This document shows positions 45,172-55,899 of a stretch of DNA of 64,000 nt, one piece after another; position 1 is the first letter of the stretch; every line of letters starts with the position of its first letter. Source of the stretch: Porphyra umbilicalis (lineage: Eukaryota > Rhodophyta > Bangiophyceae > Bangiales > Bangiaceae); contig KV918819.1 of assembly GCA_002049455.2 (NCBI GenBank), positions 124,001-188,000 of the forward strand, read 5' to 3'. The translations under genes were made by a program, and so were the position numbers. The notes under the pieces are model-generated. The model searched no databases, had not been told where the DNA came from, and worked only from the letters and a program-made list of their open reading frames with translations.

Positions 45172-46736
45172 CACCTTGGACATCCTCTGGTTAGGACACC
45201 GTCACGTTTTTCTCGAGCACCTTACAAGCTCTAGCTGGCCGACGGGCACTAGTAGGAATTCTCTGAACTTTAGCCTTGGGTACTTATCTACATGCGCATG
45301 GGGTCACACACATATCTTTTTTTTTTCTCCAGCGCACGCGCGGGAGTTCTTGCGGTTGGCCCCGTGTGCGCACCTTTTCGGGCGGTACGCAGTGTATCGA
45401 TCACTGCTGCGGGTCCTTTGGGCATGGTTCGGTGCGCAACGTATGTCCATCACTTTCTGTAGCTTTTCTCGTTTGTAGCATGTCAGCCGCGGTCATACGG
45501 ACGCCGTACGTCGCTTTTCGTAGGATGTCCCGGTCAGTTGCCTCAGGATCAGGGTGGTGCGTTCAGACCCCTGGAAACGTCGATCTGGTCAGACGCGTGG
45601 ACTGTATTTTGTGGTGAAGTCCGGCAATGGCGCTCTACGGGACAACCAAGGCACATTCTATCCGAATTTTCAATCAGACGCTCGCGACCCATCGTCCTGG
45701 AGGAGAGGGCTCCCGGACGGCCGGCGGGAGCTGCCGACGGCCGCACCACCGCTGTCGTCGGGGTCACCACCGCGGCGGCCGCACACGCGCGACGCACCCC
45801 CCGCGCGCTCGTTGGTGCGCCACCGCCTGCGACCAACACAGCCGGCGCGCGGTCGGCCGCCGCGCCGACCAGGCGACCAGCCCCACCCACCCCTCCGCGC
45901 GCGCGTGTGGGTGTCCCCGCCGGCAGCCGCACCGCTCGTCGCGCGCGATATGACATGGTCCGAGGCGCCGCCGCCCCCGCGCCGACGCGGCGGCAGCGTT
46001 GACGGCGGCCCCGCCCGTTGCGGTGCCCCCCCACTCCTCGCCCCCGCCACTGTCTGACCGTGGACGAGCTGGGCCGCCGTTGGGAGCGGGGAAGGGCGCC
46101 GTTAGCGCCACCGCCGCCTCGCCTGCCGCGGCTACCGCCGCTGTCGCGCTCGCCATCGCCGCGACTGCGACGGGTGGTGGCTACGACGGCGGCGGCTGCG
46201 GCGGCGGGCTGTGGTCCGTGGCCCCACCATCGCCGCTGCCGCCGCTAGCAGGCGTGCGCACCGCCGCCGAAGCGCCGGCGGGGGACGGCGGCGCGGAGTT
46301 CGACGGCGGCCTGCCTGCGGCAGCGGCGGCGGCGCCCAACTGCCGCGGCCGTGGCGACCGGGACGGGTGCGACGGCAGGCCGGCGGCTGTGTGAACGTCT
46401 GGAGGTGCGGGGATATTCGTCTGCTTGTCTCTGGGGGGGGGAGGCGCGGTCTGTGACGGCGGCGGCGTGGGCGGCGGCGGTGGCGGTGCTTGTTGGCGGT
46501 GGCTTGTTTGCGTAGGGTACACTCCAGGCATGTCGTGCATGTTTAGTACGAAATTTGTCCGCACAGTGCCACTCGTGCCGCCCCTGACCGTAGAAGCGTC
46601 GGGCCAGCCACGCAACGAGGCCGATCGCATGACGCCCACCGAAACGCAACCAAAGACGCCGGCGCGGGTTGCGGCCCCACCGCGACACATGGTAGCGACT
46701 CCCCACCGCGCGCGCATCCAAACAAATTCTGCACAG
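45172..46736. other. Unresolved GC-rich region
   Basis: From 45172 to about 45680 nothing is seen. From about 45680 to 46500 GC is extreme and all frames are open on both strands. Ala-rich plus-strand and Pro-rich minus-strand translations are equally plausible, and a minus-strand stretch (46181-46560; Pro/Ala-rich, starting near NMHDMPGVYP) could be a further exon of the gene at 46737-48293. No splice sites could be fixed. Confidence 0.35.
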
Positions 46737-48293
46737 CTACCGCCTCCCCATTACGCACCCAATCCCCCCGACGCCCGGCTTCCGGATGAGCGACAAAAAG
46801 GCCGCGTCTGACGACGACAGCGACCCCGACGGGTGGCGCTGCAGGGCCGGCTGCACTAGCGGCTGTTGTTCGGCTCGGTAGTACGGCATGGAGCTGCGGC
46901 GCTCCAGCGCTGGCTGTCCGGGCGGGCTCGCCGTCACCTCCACCCGCACATGCACATTCGGAGCGCCACCGCCGCCGCTGACACTCACCGACGATTGCGC
47001 GTACCCGGCGCTGGCCACGTACACGTCCGCCTCGATCACGCGGTAGCCGCCGACACCGAAGACAGACGGCGGCGCGGAGGTGCCCGGGTGGCCGCCCATC
47101 CCCGGGGTGCCGACCACCAAGGCGCCAAAGTCCTGGGAGTGGCCGTGCGTGAGCGCCCCGGTGTAGTGGGACCCGTATGCGTCGCCCCCGCCGTCGCCGC
47201 CGCTGCCGCCGCCGTGGTGCACGTGGAGGTGCGGCAGACCGGCCGACAGCCGCTGCCAGTGCTGCCGCCAATCGTCTGGTGGGGTGGCGGCTTCCGGCAA
47301 GGACACCGGTCCGTGGTCCACCCTCCCCCCCCCCGCCCCGTTCCTGTCGCCCAAACTCAGAGGGGGGCGCGATGGCGCCCAGTGGGGCACCTCAGGCACC
47401 CGCGCCATCGACGGGGCGGCGACCCCCCCACTCGCCGGTCCGCAGGGATGGCCGTCACCGGCGGCCCGAGGCGGGGGTACGGCCCCAAAGTCGAGCACCA
47501 GCCGCCGCCCATCCGCCGGCGCCGTCGTCGGCACGTCGGTCGGGGGCAGGGCGGGGAGCCCGAGCGTCACGCACGAGTCGGATGACGCGGGGCTCGAACC
47601 CATCGGGTCCACCAGACGGGTGGGGGGGGGAGACGGTGGGAAGTAGACGGGCGACAGTGGGCCCCCGACGCGGCCGCCGTCACCCGTCCCAGGCGGGGGT
47701 ATAGCCCCAAAGTCGAGACGGGCCCGCCGCCCACCCGACGGCGCCGTCGTCGGCACGTCAGTGGGGGAAAGGTCGGGAAGCGCCATCGCCGCGGGGCACA
47801 AGCTCGCGGGCGACGCCCCGGCCTGGCCGGACGGACGTGTCGGCGGCGGGGAGGGCGGAAACAAAATGGGCGCCGCCGACAGGGGCGTCGAGGAGCGCGA
47901 CGAGCTGCTGCTCTCCGTCCAGTCGGTTGCCAACTCTGCCGTCGCCACCGCCACCGCGTCGTTGTCGGCCGCCAACTCTGCCGCCGCCGCCACCACCGTG
48001 TTGTACTCGGACGGGCGGGGCGTCCACCCCCTCGCCGTGGCATGCAAGCCCTTCCGCTGCACACTGCGCGGCGCCGACACAAAGTGCGCCACGCCGTGCT
48101 CGTCGACGCGCTTGGTGGCTGATAGCCGCTTGCCCGGCCGGCTGGGGTCAAACCCGACGAACGTGTCGTACATGACCCCAATGGCGGGCGTCTGGGACAC
48201 GTACAGGCCCTCTTCGCCCGTCACCGAGTCGAACAGCGTCGCGCCAGCGGCGGGGGTGGCGCCCGCGAAGCGGGTGCGGTGCCCGCCGTCCAT
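46737..48293 (-). CDS. Pro/Ser/Gly-rich protein of unknown function, 518 residues
   Basis: I do not recognise a family. From the first in-frame ATG (48293) the frame runs 519 codons to a stop. The N-terminal 90 residues look folded (GATLFDSVTGEEGLY, GVMYDTFVGFDPSRPGKR, SATKRVDEHGVAHFVS). The middle contains two copies of a roughly 70-residue repeat, each with FPPSPPPTR, then SPAS, then (S/P)PTDVPTTAP, then a GRR-LDFGA-PPP motif. The C-terminal part is Gly/His-rich and then resumes a possible domain (GYRVIEADVYVASAGYAQSS, VHVRVEVTASPPG). The two diverged in-frame repeats argue for real coding, since the frame survived their divergence. An alternative upstream start using a non-ATG codon is unlikely. 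Further exons downstream (towards 46200) are possible. Confidence 0.6.
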   Translation of the reverse strand: MDGGHRTRFAGATPAAGATLFDSVTGEEGLYVSQTPAIGVMYDTFVGFDPSRPGKRLSATKRVDEHGVAHFVSAPRSVQRKGLHATARGWTPRPSEYNTVVAAAAELAADNDAVAVATAELATDWTESSSSSRSSTPLSAAPILFPPSPPPTRPSGQAGASPASLCPAAMALPDLSPTDVPTTAPSGGRRARLDFGAIPPPGTGDGGRVGGPLSPVYFPPSPPPTRLVDPMGSSPASSDSCVTLGLPALPPTDVPTTAPADGRRLVLDFGAVPPPRAAGDGHPCGPASGGVAAPSMARVPEVPHWAPSRPPLSLGDRNGAGGGRVDHGPVSLPEAATPPDDWRQHWQRLSAGLPHLHVHHGGGSGGDGGGDAYGSHYTGALTHGHSQDFGALVVGTPGMGGHPGTSAPPSVFGVGGYRVIEADVYVASAGYAQSSVSVSGGGGAPNVHVRVEVTASPPGQPALERRSSMPYYRAEQQPLVQPALQRHPSGSLSSSDAAFLSLIRKPGVGGIGCVMGRR

Positions 48294-48952
48294 GGCAACG
48301 GCCACGGCGCGGGGCGCGTGCGCGTGGCGGGGAAGAACCGGCGGCGCGGCGCGGCGGCGGAGCGGCACCCCCCGTCCCCCGCGCAGGTGCCAGCGGTGTC
48401 AGGCGACGACGGTGACGCGGTCGAGCGCGTGGGCGGGGTGGCAGCAGCAGGGGGAAAAAAAAAAAGGGCGCCGAGGGTGGGGCCCCAAAACAGAGGGCGC
48501 GCGTCGGCCACACGCCCCGCGACGCGCACACGCGCCGCGCTGGCCCGACGGGGCGGGGCGGCCACCGGCACGGCGACACACAACCGGAAGAGCGCGAGAC
48601 CGCCGCAACGCTGGTACAGCAAAGACGGCGAGGTGGGCGCGGCTGGGAGATAAAAAAGAAGCGGCGCTTGGGTCGTGGCAAACACCTGGGGGGGGGGGGG
48701 GGATCGACGGGGGAGCGCCGCGCGGCCGGGTCGTGGCAACGGGCGAGCCGACGCGGTGTTGCAAGCGCCGCGCCAGCGAGCGTGACGCGACCAGCGTCCG
48801 GCAGGGGTGCCGGCCCGGCCGGGCCGCGGCGACGTGTGGTCCCCCCAAGGGCGCCAAGTGAGACCCTGCCACTGTGCTGGCGGCGCGTGGGCGGCCCACA
48901 GCGCAGCGCCGTTGGTCGGCGTCCGCGCTGGGGTCGCGCCGGCTGTGGGTCA
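48294..48952. other. Upstream region of the minus-strand gene, no gene seen
   Basis: This region is GC-rich and contains short A and G homopolymers (A run near 48456-48465, G run near 48689-48702). No coherent protein is visible. Confidence 0.4.
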
Positions 48953-48960
48953 CGTGCCAC

Positions 48961-50091
48961 TAGGGTTGCCCAATTGGTTCGCGCGGCCGAACCAGTTCAT
49001 CCGATGTTTTCGGTGGCCAATAACCAGTTTTTAAACTAGTTAGTTGGGCAAGGGCGAGCGCCAGCCACAAATGAGACTGGGTGACTGTGGCTCAGCAGCA
49101 AGTGGGTCGCAGCCACAGAAGAGGTGACCAGTGCACGGACAGCCCGCACGGCAATCTCAGCCGTGTTGGCCCATCCCGGGCATGGGCAATCCACTCTCCC
49201 AGGCCACGCCGACCCAAGCGCCACACTCGTCCCCCCCCCCACCCTATCCTGTTCCGGTGTCTCTGTTGCTCTCGGTGCCACGCCTAACGGGCCCGTTGCA
49301 GGTCTACCTCCCTCCTGGCGCCCCGGCCGAACGCTCTGTCGTCGGTTGGTCATTGGTGCCATGTGCTGTACCCACGCTGGTCTTTGACTTGTTGTAGGCA
49401 TCCGTCTACTGCACCGCATAGGGTTGTGGCATCATCCCTCATCATCACGTCCAGCCGCATGGTATGATACATGGAAAGGTGCTTGTGTGTGTTTGTGGGT
49501 GATACGTTTGTAGGTGATATGTGGACGTCGCTCGAGCTGCCAGTACATGTGATGCTGTCTGTGTGCAACGCGTCTGACACGAGCATCTGTCTCCTCTGCG
49601 CGGCACTCCCTTCTCTTTTGCTTCTTTGTGCATGATGTGTTCTTGGCATGCGCATTGGTCTTCGTTGCTTCTTTTCTTTCTCAGATCTACGCCAGATGCA
49701 TGCACCTTCACTCTTCCCGCACGGCTGCGTGTTGCGTGCGTGGCGGTCCCTTTCCTGTGCGGGCGTGTGGGGTGTCGTTGCCCGACTTGTGTGCGGTGTG
49801 CATGTACGACTTAGGTGCGGTGTGGTTACACGTCGGCGACGGGGCCGGTGTGAGAGACGAAGACACAAGTCGTCGGATCTGGTCGTGCACGAGTCATCAA
49901 GTTGGGACTCGTCACGCACTTAACGCCAAAGAACAGGGACAATTCCACACGTGACCGCAACAGTTCCGTATTTAAAAAACAACCAGTTTTTCCAATATTT
50001 TGCATCCGAAACTAGTTCGCAAGCGATGTCCGATTTTTACCCAATGTAAACCAGTTTTAACCAATTACGATAAACCAGTTGGGCAACCCTA
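48961..50091. mobile_element. Non-autonomous hAT-like DNA transposon, 1131 bp
   Basis: The ends TAGGGTTGCCCAA (48961) and TTGGGCAACCCTA (ending 50091) are inverted repeats. They are flanked by a perfect 8-bp duplication CGTGCCAC (48953-48960 and 50092-50099). An 8-bp target duplication with A/GGG-type ends is the hallmark of the hAT superfamily. Both subterminal regions carry several copies of AACCAGTT or its near match AACTAGTT, typical of transposase-binding repeats. No transposase is encoded inside, so it depends on a helper elsewhere. Its GC content is below that of its surroundings. Confidence 0.88.
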
Positions 50092-50099
50092 CGTGCCAC

Positions 50100-50977
50100 C
50101 GCTCACTGGTGGCGGTCCTGAACGTGCGTTGCTGGATTGTATGGGGTCTGGGTAGACAGACTCTCAGCGGCGACTCAGGCCCTTTCTTAGCTGCGGCTTG
50201 GTTCGTGTGACGGTTCATGTGACGATGTGGGGCGGCCAGCTATTGGCTGCAACGCGAAATTCCAGGCACGTGCGTGCAATACCCTGGCCTTCAGGGCGGT
50301 GGCGCGCTCGGCGACGCATCGACACCGGACACGCCGGCCGGCTCCATAGCCGAGAGCGCGCACGGGGGCACGTACAGCCACGCTGCCGTGGCGGGGAGAA
50401 TGTGGGGCGGGGAAAGGGGTGCCGCCGCCGCCACCGCAGCGGCGGCGGCCCGCCGGCGTCGCGCGACGCCCACGGGAGGGGCCGTCACTCCGCTGCACAG
50501 CGCACCTGCGCACGGCGGACAGGGCGGCCGACGCGGCGCACGGGCGGGCGGGTGGGACTGATCGCCGCGCGATGGGGCGCCTCCAACAGCGCCGCTAGGT
50601 GGCGTCAGTAACCGCCGACGCGCCGTCGCAACAGAAGACGGCGCGCAGGCACGATCACCCGCGGGTCATCGTGGGCGCGTCGAACCCCGGAAGTCGCTGC
50701 GCGCGGTCGCCGCGCGCAACTCGGGGCGGTGGGGGGGGGCAGAGGGGCAGACGCCGTCTGGGCCCTGTGACCCTTGTGGCAGGAGAGTCCTTCTCAGCCA
50801 CGTAACTCTATTCGCTTTTTAGCGTCATCGCGACCCTTCCAACGCTTACACGCCCTCAGATCCCTGAGGACACGAAAGCAGACTGCCACCGCTGAAACGG
50901 AGATCAAGTTCCTTGATCTAAGTATATGTGTGCATCACTACACTTTGAGAGCACCCTGTCCTAAAGGCCAGGGAACA
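50100..50977. other. Intergenic, no gene seen
   Basis: The region is GC-rich with all-frame openness, and no domain or splice-supported exon is recognised. The sequence TAAGAAAGGGCCTGAG appears inverted near 50178-50195 and resembles the flank of the TIR element starting at 51794. Confidence 0.4.
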
Positions 50978-51048
50978 GTGTGATCACATGTGATCACACG
51001 AAGCAACGTCGGAAAAGAACTTTCCGACGTTGCTTCATGTGATCACAT
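50978..51048. repeat. Nested palindrome and 28-bp stem hairpin
   Basis: Positions 50978-50999 form a perfect 22-bp palindrome centred on ACATGT (half-site GTGTGATCACA). Overlapping it, 50988-51015 and 51021-51048 form an inverted repeat of 28 bp with one mismatch and a 5-base loop (AGAAC). The half-site ATGTGATCACA thus occurs three times. It could be a fold-back mobile element remnant or a protein-binding site. Confidence 0.8.
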
Positions 51049-51099
51049 CGACCTTGCGGCGTGCTGGTCTTGCGGAACGGTTTCAAGTGCGAACTTGGA

Positions 51100-51666
51100 A
51101 ACACTCAATTCCAAATCGACTGGTGTGATGGACATTCGAGTCCGTCGGCTCCTGCTGGCTGCAGCCGAAAGCGACGCCACAGTCGAGTCGGGCCACGTCT
51201 TCCCCCTTCGTCGGCGACGCCCCACGCCCCCCAGCCTTGTCCGAATGACCAGCTGGCCCCCTACGCTGCCCTGTGGCAGATGGCCGCCTCTCCGTCGCCG
51301 TTTCTGTACGACAGCACAAATTCGAGGATTCCTCAGTACGCCCGCAGCGCGATACGAGCGTACGCTGCGGGTATCATGGTGGGCCCAAGCTGCGCCCCCA
51401 AATGGACTTCTTCCCCGGCCGTGCACAGCCTGCTGCATGGACCATCCAGGGAGGCTATCCTGGTTCCGCGAAAGTGGCGCCAAGGGTTCAATTTCAGGCT
51501 GTCTGGCTCGGCAACGAGGCGTCGGCAACGAGGGGAGGGCGACGAAAGCGTTGCCCTCATGGCATATGTTGAACCACTGTGTTTTACAGCATCGGTGTGC
51601 GCCCGTGCCGAGCCCAGCAACCGAGCGCTCGAAGTCAGCCCTTTGACCGACAATCACTTACGTTAA
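51100..51666 (+). other. Protein-like stretches in two frames
   Basis: One plus frame ending at 51666 reads coherently (LAPYAALWQMAASPSPFLYD), and an adjacent frame also does (PAAWTIQGGYPGSAKVAPRV, about 51400-51570). They overlap only partly. This could be a decayed gene or exons with unresolved borders. No family is recognised. Confidence 0.25.
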
Positions 51667-51793
51667 ATTCATCGAAAGTTTTCCGCCTCACACTGTCACA
51701 CGAAGGGACAACCCACTGCGACCTTTCTAAGCTGAGAGCTCGTCACACGAAGCGTCACCTGAACGAAGGAACTGCTAAATAAGAAAGGGCCTC

Positions 51794-52879
51794 AGGCCCG
51801 TTCGCAGACTCCAACGTCGCTTCGCATAACGCCGGTATAACGCCCGAAACGCTGCGAAAGAAACATGCGGGCCCGGTCAGCGTTCGTTTCAAATACACCA
51901 TCAAAATATCAAATTATATACCGGCCTTACCTTAACGCACAGTCGACGTCCCCCTGCGGACAAAGCCACGTTCTCGGCCAGCGCGCGTTCTCCTCACCTA
52001 CCTCACAGATTTCTCACGCGTGGGGCAGGTTGTCGCCATGGACCCTGCCTCCATCCTGCGTCATGGTCAGTTTGTCACCACGGTAGGAGGCGCGTGTATG
52101 CCCAGAGAGGCTATATTTCCCCTCTCTGGTACCACACCCCAGCCCGTGTCTCTTTTGCTGATGTACAAGAAAGGTACGGGAGCAAGTATCTTCGAGCTAC
52201 AGCCGTTCTCCCAAAAATCCCGCACTCCAACTGGTACAAAACAGTTTCAAATCGGCCTCTGCGGGGTCGTAGAGGCCGATTTGGAACTCTTTTGCAACTG
52301 TTGGAGTGCGGTTTTTTTAGGAGAACGACTCTATTCGCATGCCCCTTGGCGCGTTTTGTGACCTCGTTGACGCTTTGCGGCCGCGCCTTTCTCGGCTCGG
52401 CGTGCCACCCGATGTGCGGACCGCGATTGCGCTGCGATTTTTTGGCGGCGGGAGCTACATTGACAGTGGCGAAACGCCGTTCGCACGACAGCGCTCCAAC
52501 AGCGCGTTCTTGATGCCATGAATTGGCAGGCCTCGGCGCCGCAGCTCCTCCTGGAGGTGCTTAAAAGAGATACGAGAGGCCATGCTGGATCAGAAGGGAG
52601 TGTGGCACAGCAACGATTGGGGTGGTGGTTTCGTTGGGTGGTCGATGCGAGGAGCGGTGTGATGGCGCGGTGAGGTCCGTGACAGAAGGAGGCAGGTGTT
52701 GGATCGTCCGACCGGACTCTCGAACTGACGCCAGTACAGATTTCCTCATGTAATCGGTCCACCAAATGCTAACAGAATGGGACTTGTATAACGTTGCATA
52801 ACGCCTGATCCGTGATTGACCAATCAGGGCGGCGTTATGTTAATGCGAACGAGCGTCATGCGAGTCTGCGAACGGGCCT
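51794..52879. mobile_element. Non-autonomous TIR DNA transposon, about 1.1 kb
   Basis: AGGCCCGTTCGCAGACTC (51794-51811) is repeated perfectly in inverted orientation at 52862-52879. A second inverted block follows further in (TTCGCATAACGCCG at about 51821, matched near 52830-52850 with an insertion). No target duplication is recognisable at the ends and no transposase is encoded, so the superfamily is unknown. A smaller MITE (52200-52331) lies inside it. Confidence 0.65.
52200..52331. mobile_element. Tc1/mariner-type fold-back MITE, 132 bp
   Basis: The whole element is an imperfect palindrome: arms of about 57-60 bp (52200-52260 and 52271-52331) around a 10-base loop. The termini CAGCCGTTCTCC and GGAGAACGACTC are each bordered by TA (52198-52199 and 52332-52333). 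Relatives are at 57866 and, partially, at 44640-44783. Confidence 0.7.
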
Positions 52880-52979
52880 CAGAGACATTGCCCAGCGTTG
52901 GCCTGTAATGAAAGCGCGTTCGCGAAAACACCCTGGACTTGCGAAACGAAAAAAACGTCTTCATAAGACGAAAGATAGG

Positions 52980-53979
52980 CAGCCGCCGTGGCGGACGGCG
53001 GCTGCCACCGAAGCACCGCGGCCACCAGCCGGGAAACCACCGGCCGACGCTGGACGCGCCGCCGCCACCGCCTCCGCTACCGCCGCCGCCGCCACCCAAG
53101 CCAGACGGCGACGGCGGCGGTGCGTCGCCAGAAATCGTGTCCGGGGCAAAGAACACATATGGTTCGGCGGGAGAGGCGGCAGACGGCGCGGCCGCCGCCG
53201 CTGCGGCGCCCGTCGTGCCCTTCCCACACAGGGACAACATCCCATACGACCGGCGGGGTCCTAACAGGTGGTGCCGCGGCTCCACCGGCCGCTGCCGGCG
53301 GGCGAGCCAGCTCACCCGCAGCCCCGTGGTGGCAATGTTGGGCGACAGCGACGGCGGCAGCGGCTGTGCCGCCGACGCCACCGCAGCCGCCGTGGCCGCA
53401 ACGCCGTCAAGCCCGCCCGCGCCGTCTGCAAAGCCGCCCGCGCCGTCGGCAAAGCCGCCCGCGCCTTCGGCATGCCCACCAGTGCTGCTGTCGCCGTCTA
53501 TCTCCCCCTCACCCGCGGCCGGCGGCGCGCACCGTGGGCCCAGGAGCCACCGCCATCGCGGCGGCTCTTCTCCTCCCTCCGCCACGCCCGCCCCATCCAC
53601 CGTCAAGTACCCCACAAGCGCGGCGGCGCGGAGTCCCCCGCAGGCGTCTCCCCCCCACGGGGCCCACGGCTCCCTTCGGGGGTCACCCGCACACTGATGG
53701 TCCACCCCCCCCTCTCTGCCCACCCCCACCCTCGCACCCGCCGCCGCCGATGCCGCGGCGGCGGCGGCGGCCTCCCCCAACAACGTGCAGCGCTCATCCA
53801 CGGCGACGCGGTAGCCCGCGGCGGCGGCCACCGCCCGGTGCGCGCGGCCGGCCGGGGGCCCGCCTGAACGCCCGCCGATAGGCGGCGAACGCCCCCCCCT
53901 CCGCGTTCTCCGACGTGGTGACAATGACGCGACCCCCGCGCCGTATGGCGCGGTCGAGCTCTATCCCCCCGCCCGCCAA
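52980..53979 (-). CDS. Possible Ala/Gly-rich protein, structure unresolved
   Basis: Minus-strand translations give coherent pieces (VIVTTSENAEGGAFAAYRRAF near 53900; GYRVAVDERCTLLGEAAAAA near 53810; YVFFAPDTISGDAPPPSPSG near 53130) together with Gly-, Ala- and GGFADGA-repeat segments. The pieces lie in more than one frame, so introns or decay must be assumed. The opposite strand is also open (Pro/Ala-rich). No family is recognised and the coding strand is not certain. Confidence 0.35.
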
Positions 53980-54794
53980 TTTGGGAAGGTCACCACCCCA
54001 AACGCGGGCGCGGCCACGTCGACGGTGGTGGCCGGCAACGGCAGTGCCGAGCCGTCGGCGACCGCCGTGTCGGCGTGGGAATCGTACGCAGGACGTTTCC
54101 CGCGACTGCTCCGATGAAGCTCGCCACCATCACCACCATTCATGGCACAGGAGCACAACCACAGCCCGTTCGAGGTCAACCACAGCCCCACGCAAGCGAC
54201 ACCTCTCCATGACGTGCCGCGGGCAAGTGAAATTCCGGTCACACAACTCGTGTTTGTCGCTCGGGGTGTCTTCCCCGGTCGATGCCGTGCCTGTGTGCTC
54301 TTCGTGGTTTCCTTTCGGGGCGGGTATTCCTCGACAGGACTACCCGGCGACACGGTCTGGCTTGCCTTCCCCCCAACTGGGTGGGGTGGGCTGAGCCTGT
54401 TGTCACAGGCGCTGGAGGAGCTTGGGGCGCTGTCACGCGCCCGGCACAGTCGCGTCGCACCGGCGCTGATTTGTCTCGGGCCTCATGAAGAACAGGCCGG
54501 TAGGTGCCTTGGCCGTTGTGTTTCGTCCAGGCGGCTTGTGCCACTCTCGCAACCACGCGGCACGCGTCAAGTGACATATCACTGATGGCGTCACCGCAGG
54601 AGATTTCTGTCTCGGCCGCCGCGATCGGGTGCGTCCGGGCCCGCGGGGCCATCACGGCGAGTTGACCGGGTCTATCGAGTGGGGCGGGGGCGACGAGGGG
54701 GGTAGATGGATCAAGTTCGAGGAGTGGGGCAGATCTTGTGAGCGGTCCAGTCGCACTTAGCGCACCTTCGCGGGCTCAAAGCACCCCGAAGGCG
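53980..54794. other. Intergenic, no gene seen
   Basis: A minus-strand stretch near 53965-54030 (VDVAAPAFGVVTFP) may be a further exon of the unresolved gene to its left. Otherwise I see nothing in this interval. Confidence 0.35.
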
Positions 54795-55754
54795 ATGAGC
54801 GCCTCTTATACGGCACTATCGAACGGTGCCCGTGCGGCCGGCAACCATGGACACCGAGCAGTTTCCCCTCGCAAGCGGCCTGCAGGTGAGAGAATTGGGG
54901 ATCCAGAGGGTCCAGACGAGAGATCGAGCACAAAGTTGGCCTTGGGTGGCGAGGATAGGATTGTGCCGACGACGTTGCAGCACAAGAGTGCGTGGTACAC
55001 GAAGGTGGGCAAGGCTGTTGAGACACACAAGACGCGCTTAAACGCTTGGGAGTTCTTTCAGGTGTACTAGTCCTCAAAAAACCCGGACAAGGACGTTGTG
55101 GTCGTCTGTCTACTGTAGCATCGTTCGATTGCATGCCATTTCTTCTCTCTTTCATTCACATGTGTTTCACGAACACAGATCCTCATGGAACTCATGAACG
55201 TGGCGTTTGGCGCTAAGAAGGTCCAGAAGTACCAGCAGTCGCACAATAAGTTGCACCGCGCGGTGTTCGCCAACGAATGTGACTTCCTCGTCAGCAAGAC
55301 TGTCCGCTCGGGCTGTGTGCGGGCTACGTACTTTAAGCTCGACGTCTGGGACGACGGGGAGAGGCTGGCGGAGCGGGAGAGCCTTGACCTGAAAATGGCG
55401 CAGGACTCCTCTGCGAAAGAGCTGGCAAGGATTGAGCGGGTGCGGGTCCTGATCGACCTCATCCGTGACGCCAGCATCGACGAGGCGACGGACTACGAGG
55501 ATGCCATGGCCAACGAGATCGAGCCCTCGTCGGCCGACGAGCCTGCCGTCGGTCGCCGGAAGCACTTGCAGAAAGACAGTGATGTCCCAGGCGAGTCGCT
55601 GTTGGCAAGGGACGGCGCGAGACAGCATCGTCGACGGACGACGCCAGTGTCGCGAGCGACTCCGCGCTGTCGGATTCGACGGCGGCAAACCGCCGCGGTT
55701 GATCTGCCAAGCGTCGCCGCAGGACTGCTTGAGGTGTGTTACTATTGCTTCTGA
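54795..55754 (+). CDS. Spliced gene of unknown function
   Basis: Exon 1 runs from the ATG at 54795 to 55061, and the intron is 55062-55178 (GTGTAC donor, ACACAG acceptor, phase 0). Exon 2 runs from 55179 to a stop at 55752-55754, giving about 280 residues. Across the junction the protein reads smoothly (NAWEFFQ joined to ILMELMNVAFGAKKVQ). The core is helical and charged, with KVQKYQQSHNKLHRAVFANE and VRSGCVRATYFKLDVWDDGE followed by two long helices. No family is recognised. The end is uncertain. The last 45 residues look less protein-like, and another frame shows an acidic Ser-rich stretch. A coherent segment at about 55769-55880 (SHYWSFVVELGVQLCHNYPA) is in phase with the GTGTGT donor at 55732 and may be a third exon, although that intron would be only 37 nt. 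Confidence 0.55.
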
Positions 55755-55899
55755 GGGATATTCGCCAGAAGGAGAGTATTTGTTCGCACTACTGGTCATT
55801 TGTGGTCGAGCTTGGGGTGCAGCTGTGCCATAACTACCCAGCGTATCACGAGCTGAACTCTGCTCTTGATCGTGCACGTGGTGTGAGCGGCGCGTGCCC

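Noticed and set aside
47575-47605. tRNA T-arm-like sequence (GGTTCGAGCCCC on the minus strand)
   Set aside because: There is no matching acceptor, D or anticodon arm at the right distances, and it lies inside a coherent coding frame.
50178-50195. A further end of the TIR element at 51794 (TAAGAAAGGGCCTGAG, inverted)
   Set aside because: The match covers the flank more than the terminal repeat of that element and could be chance.
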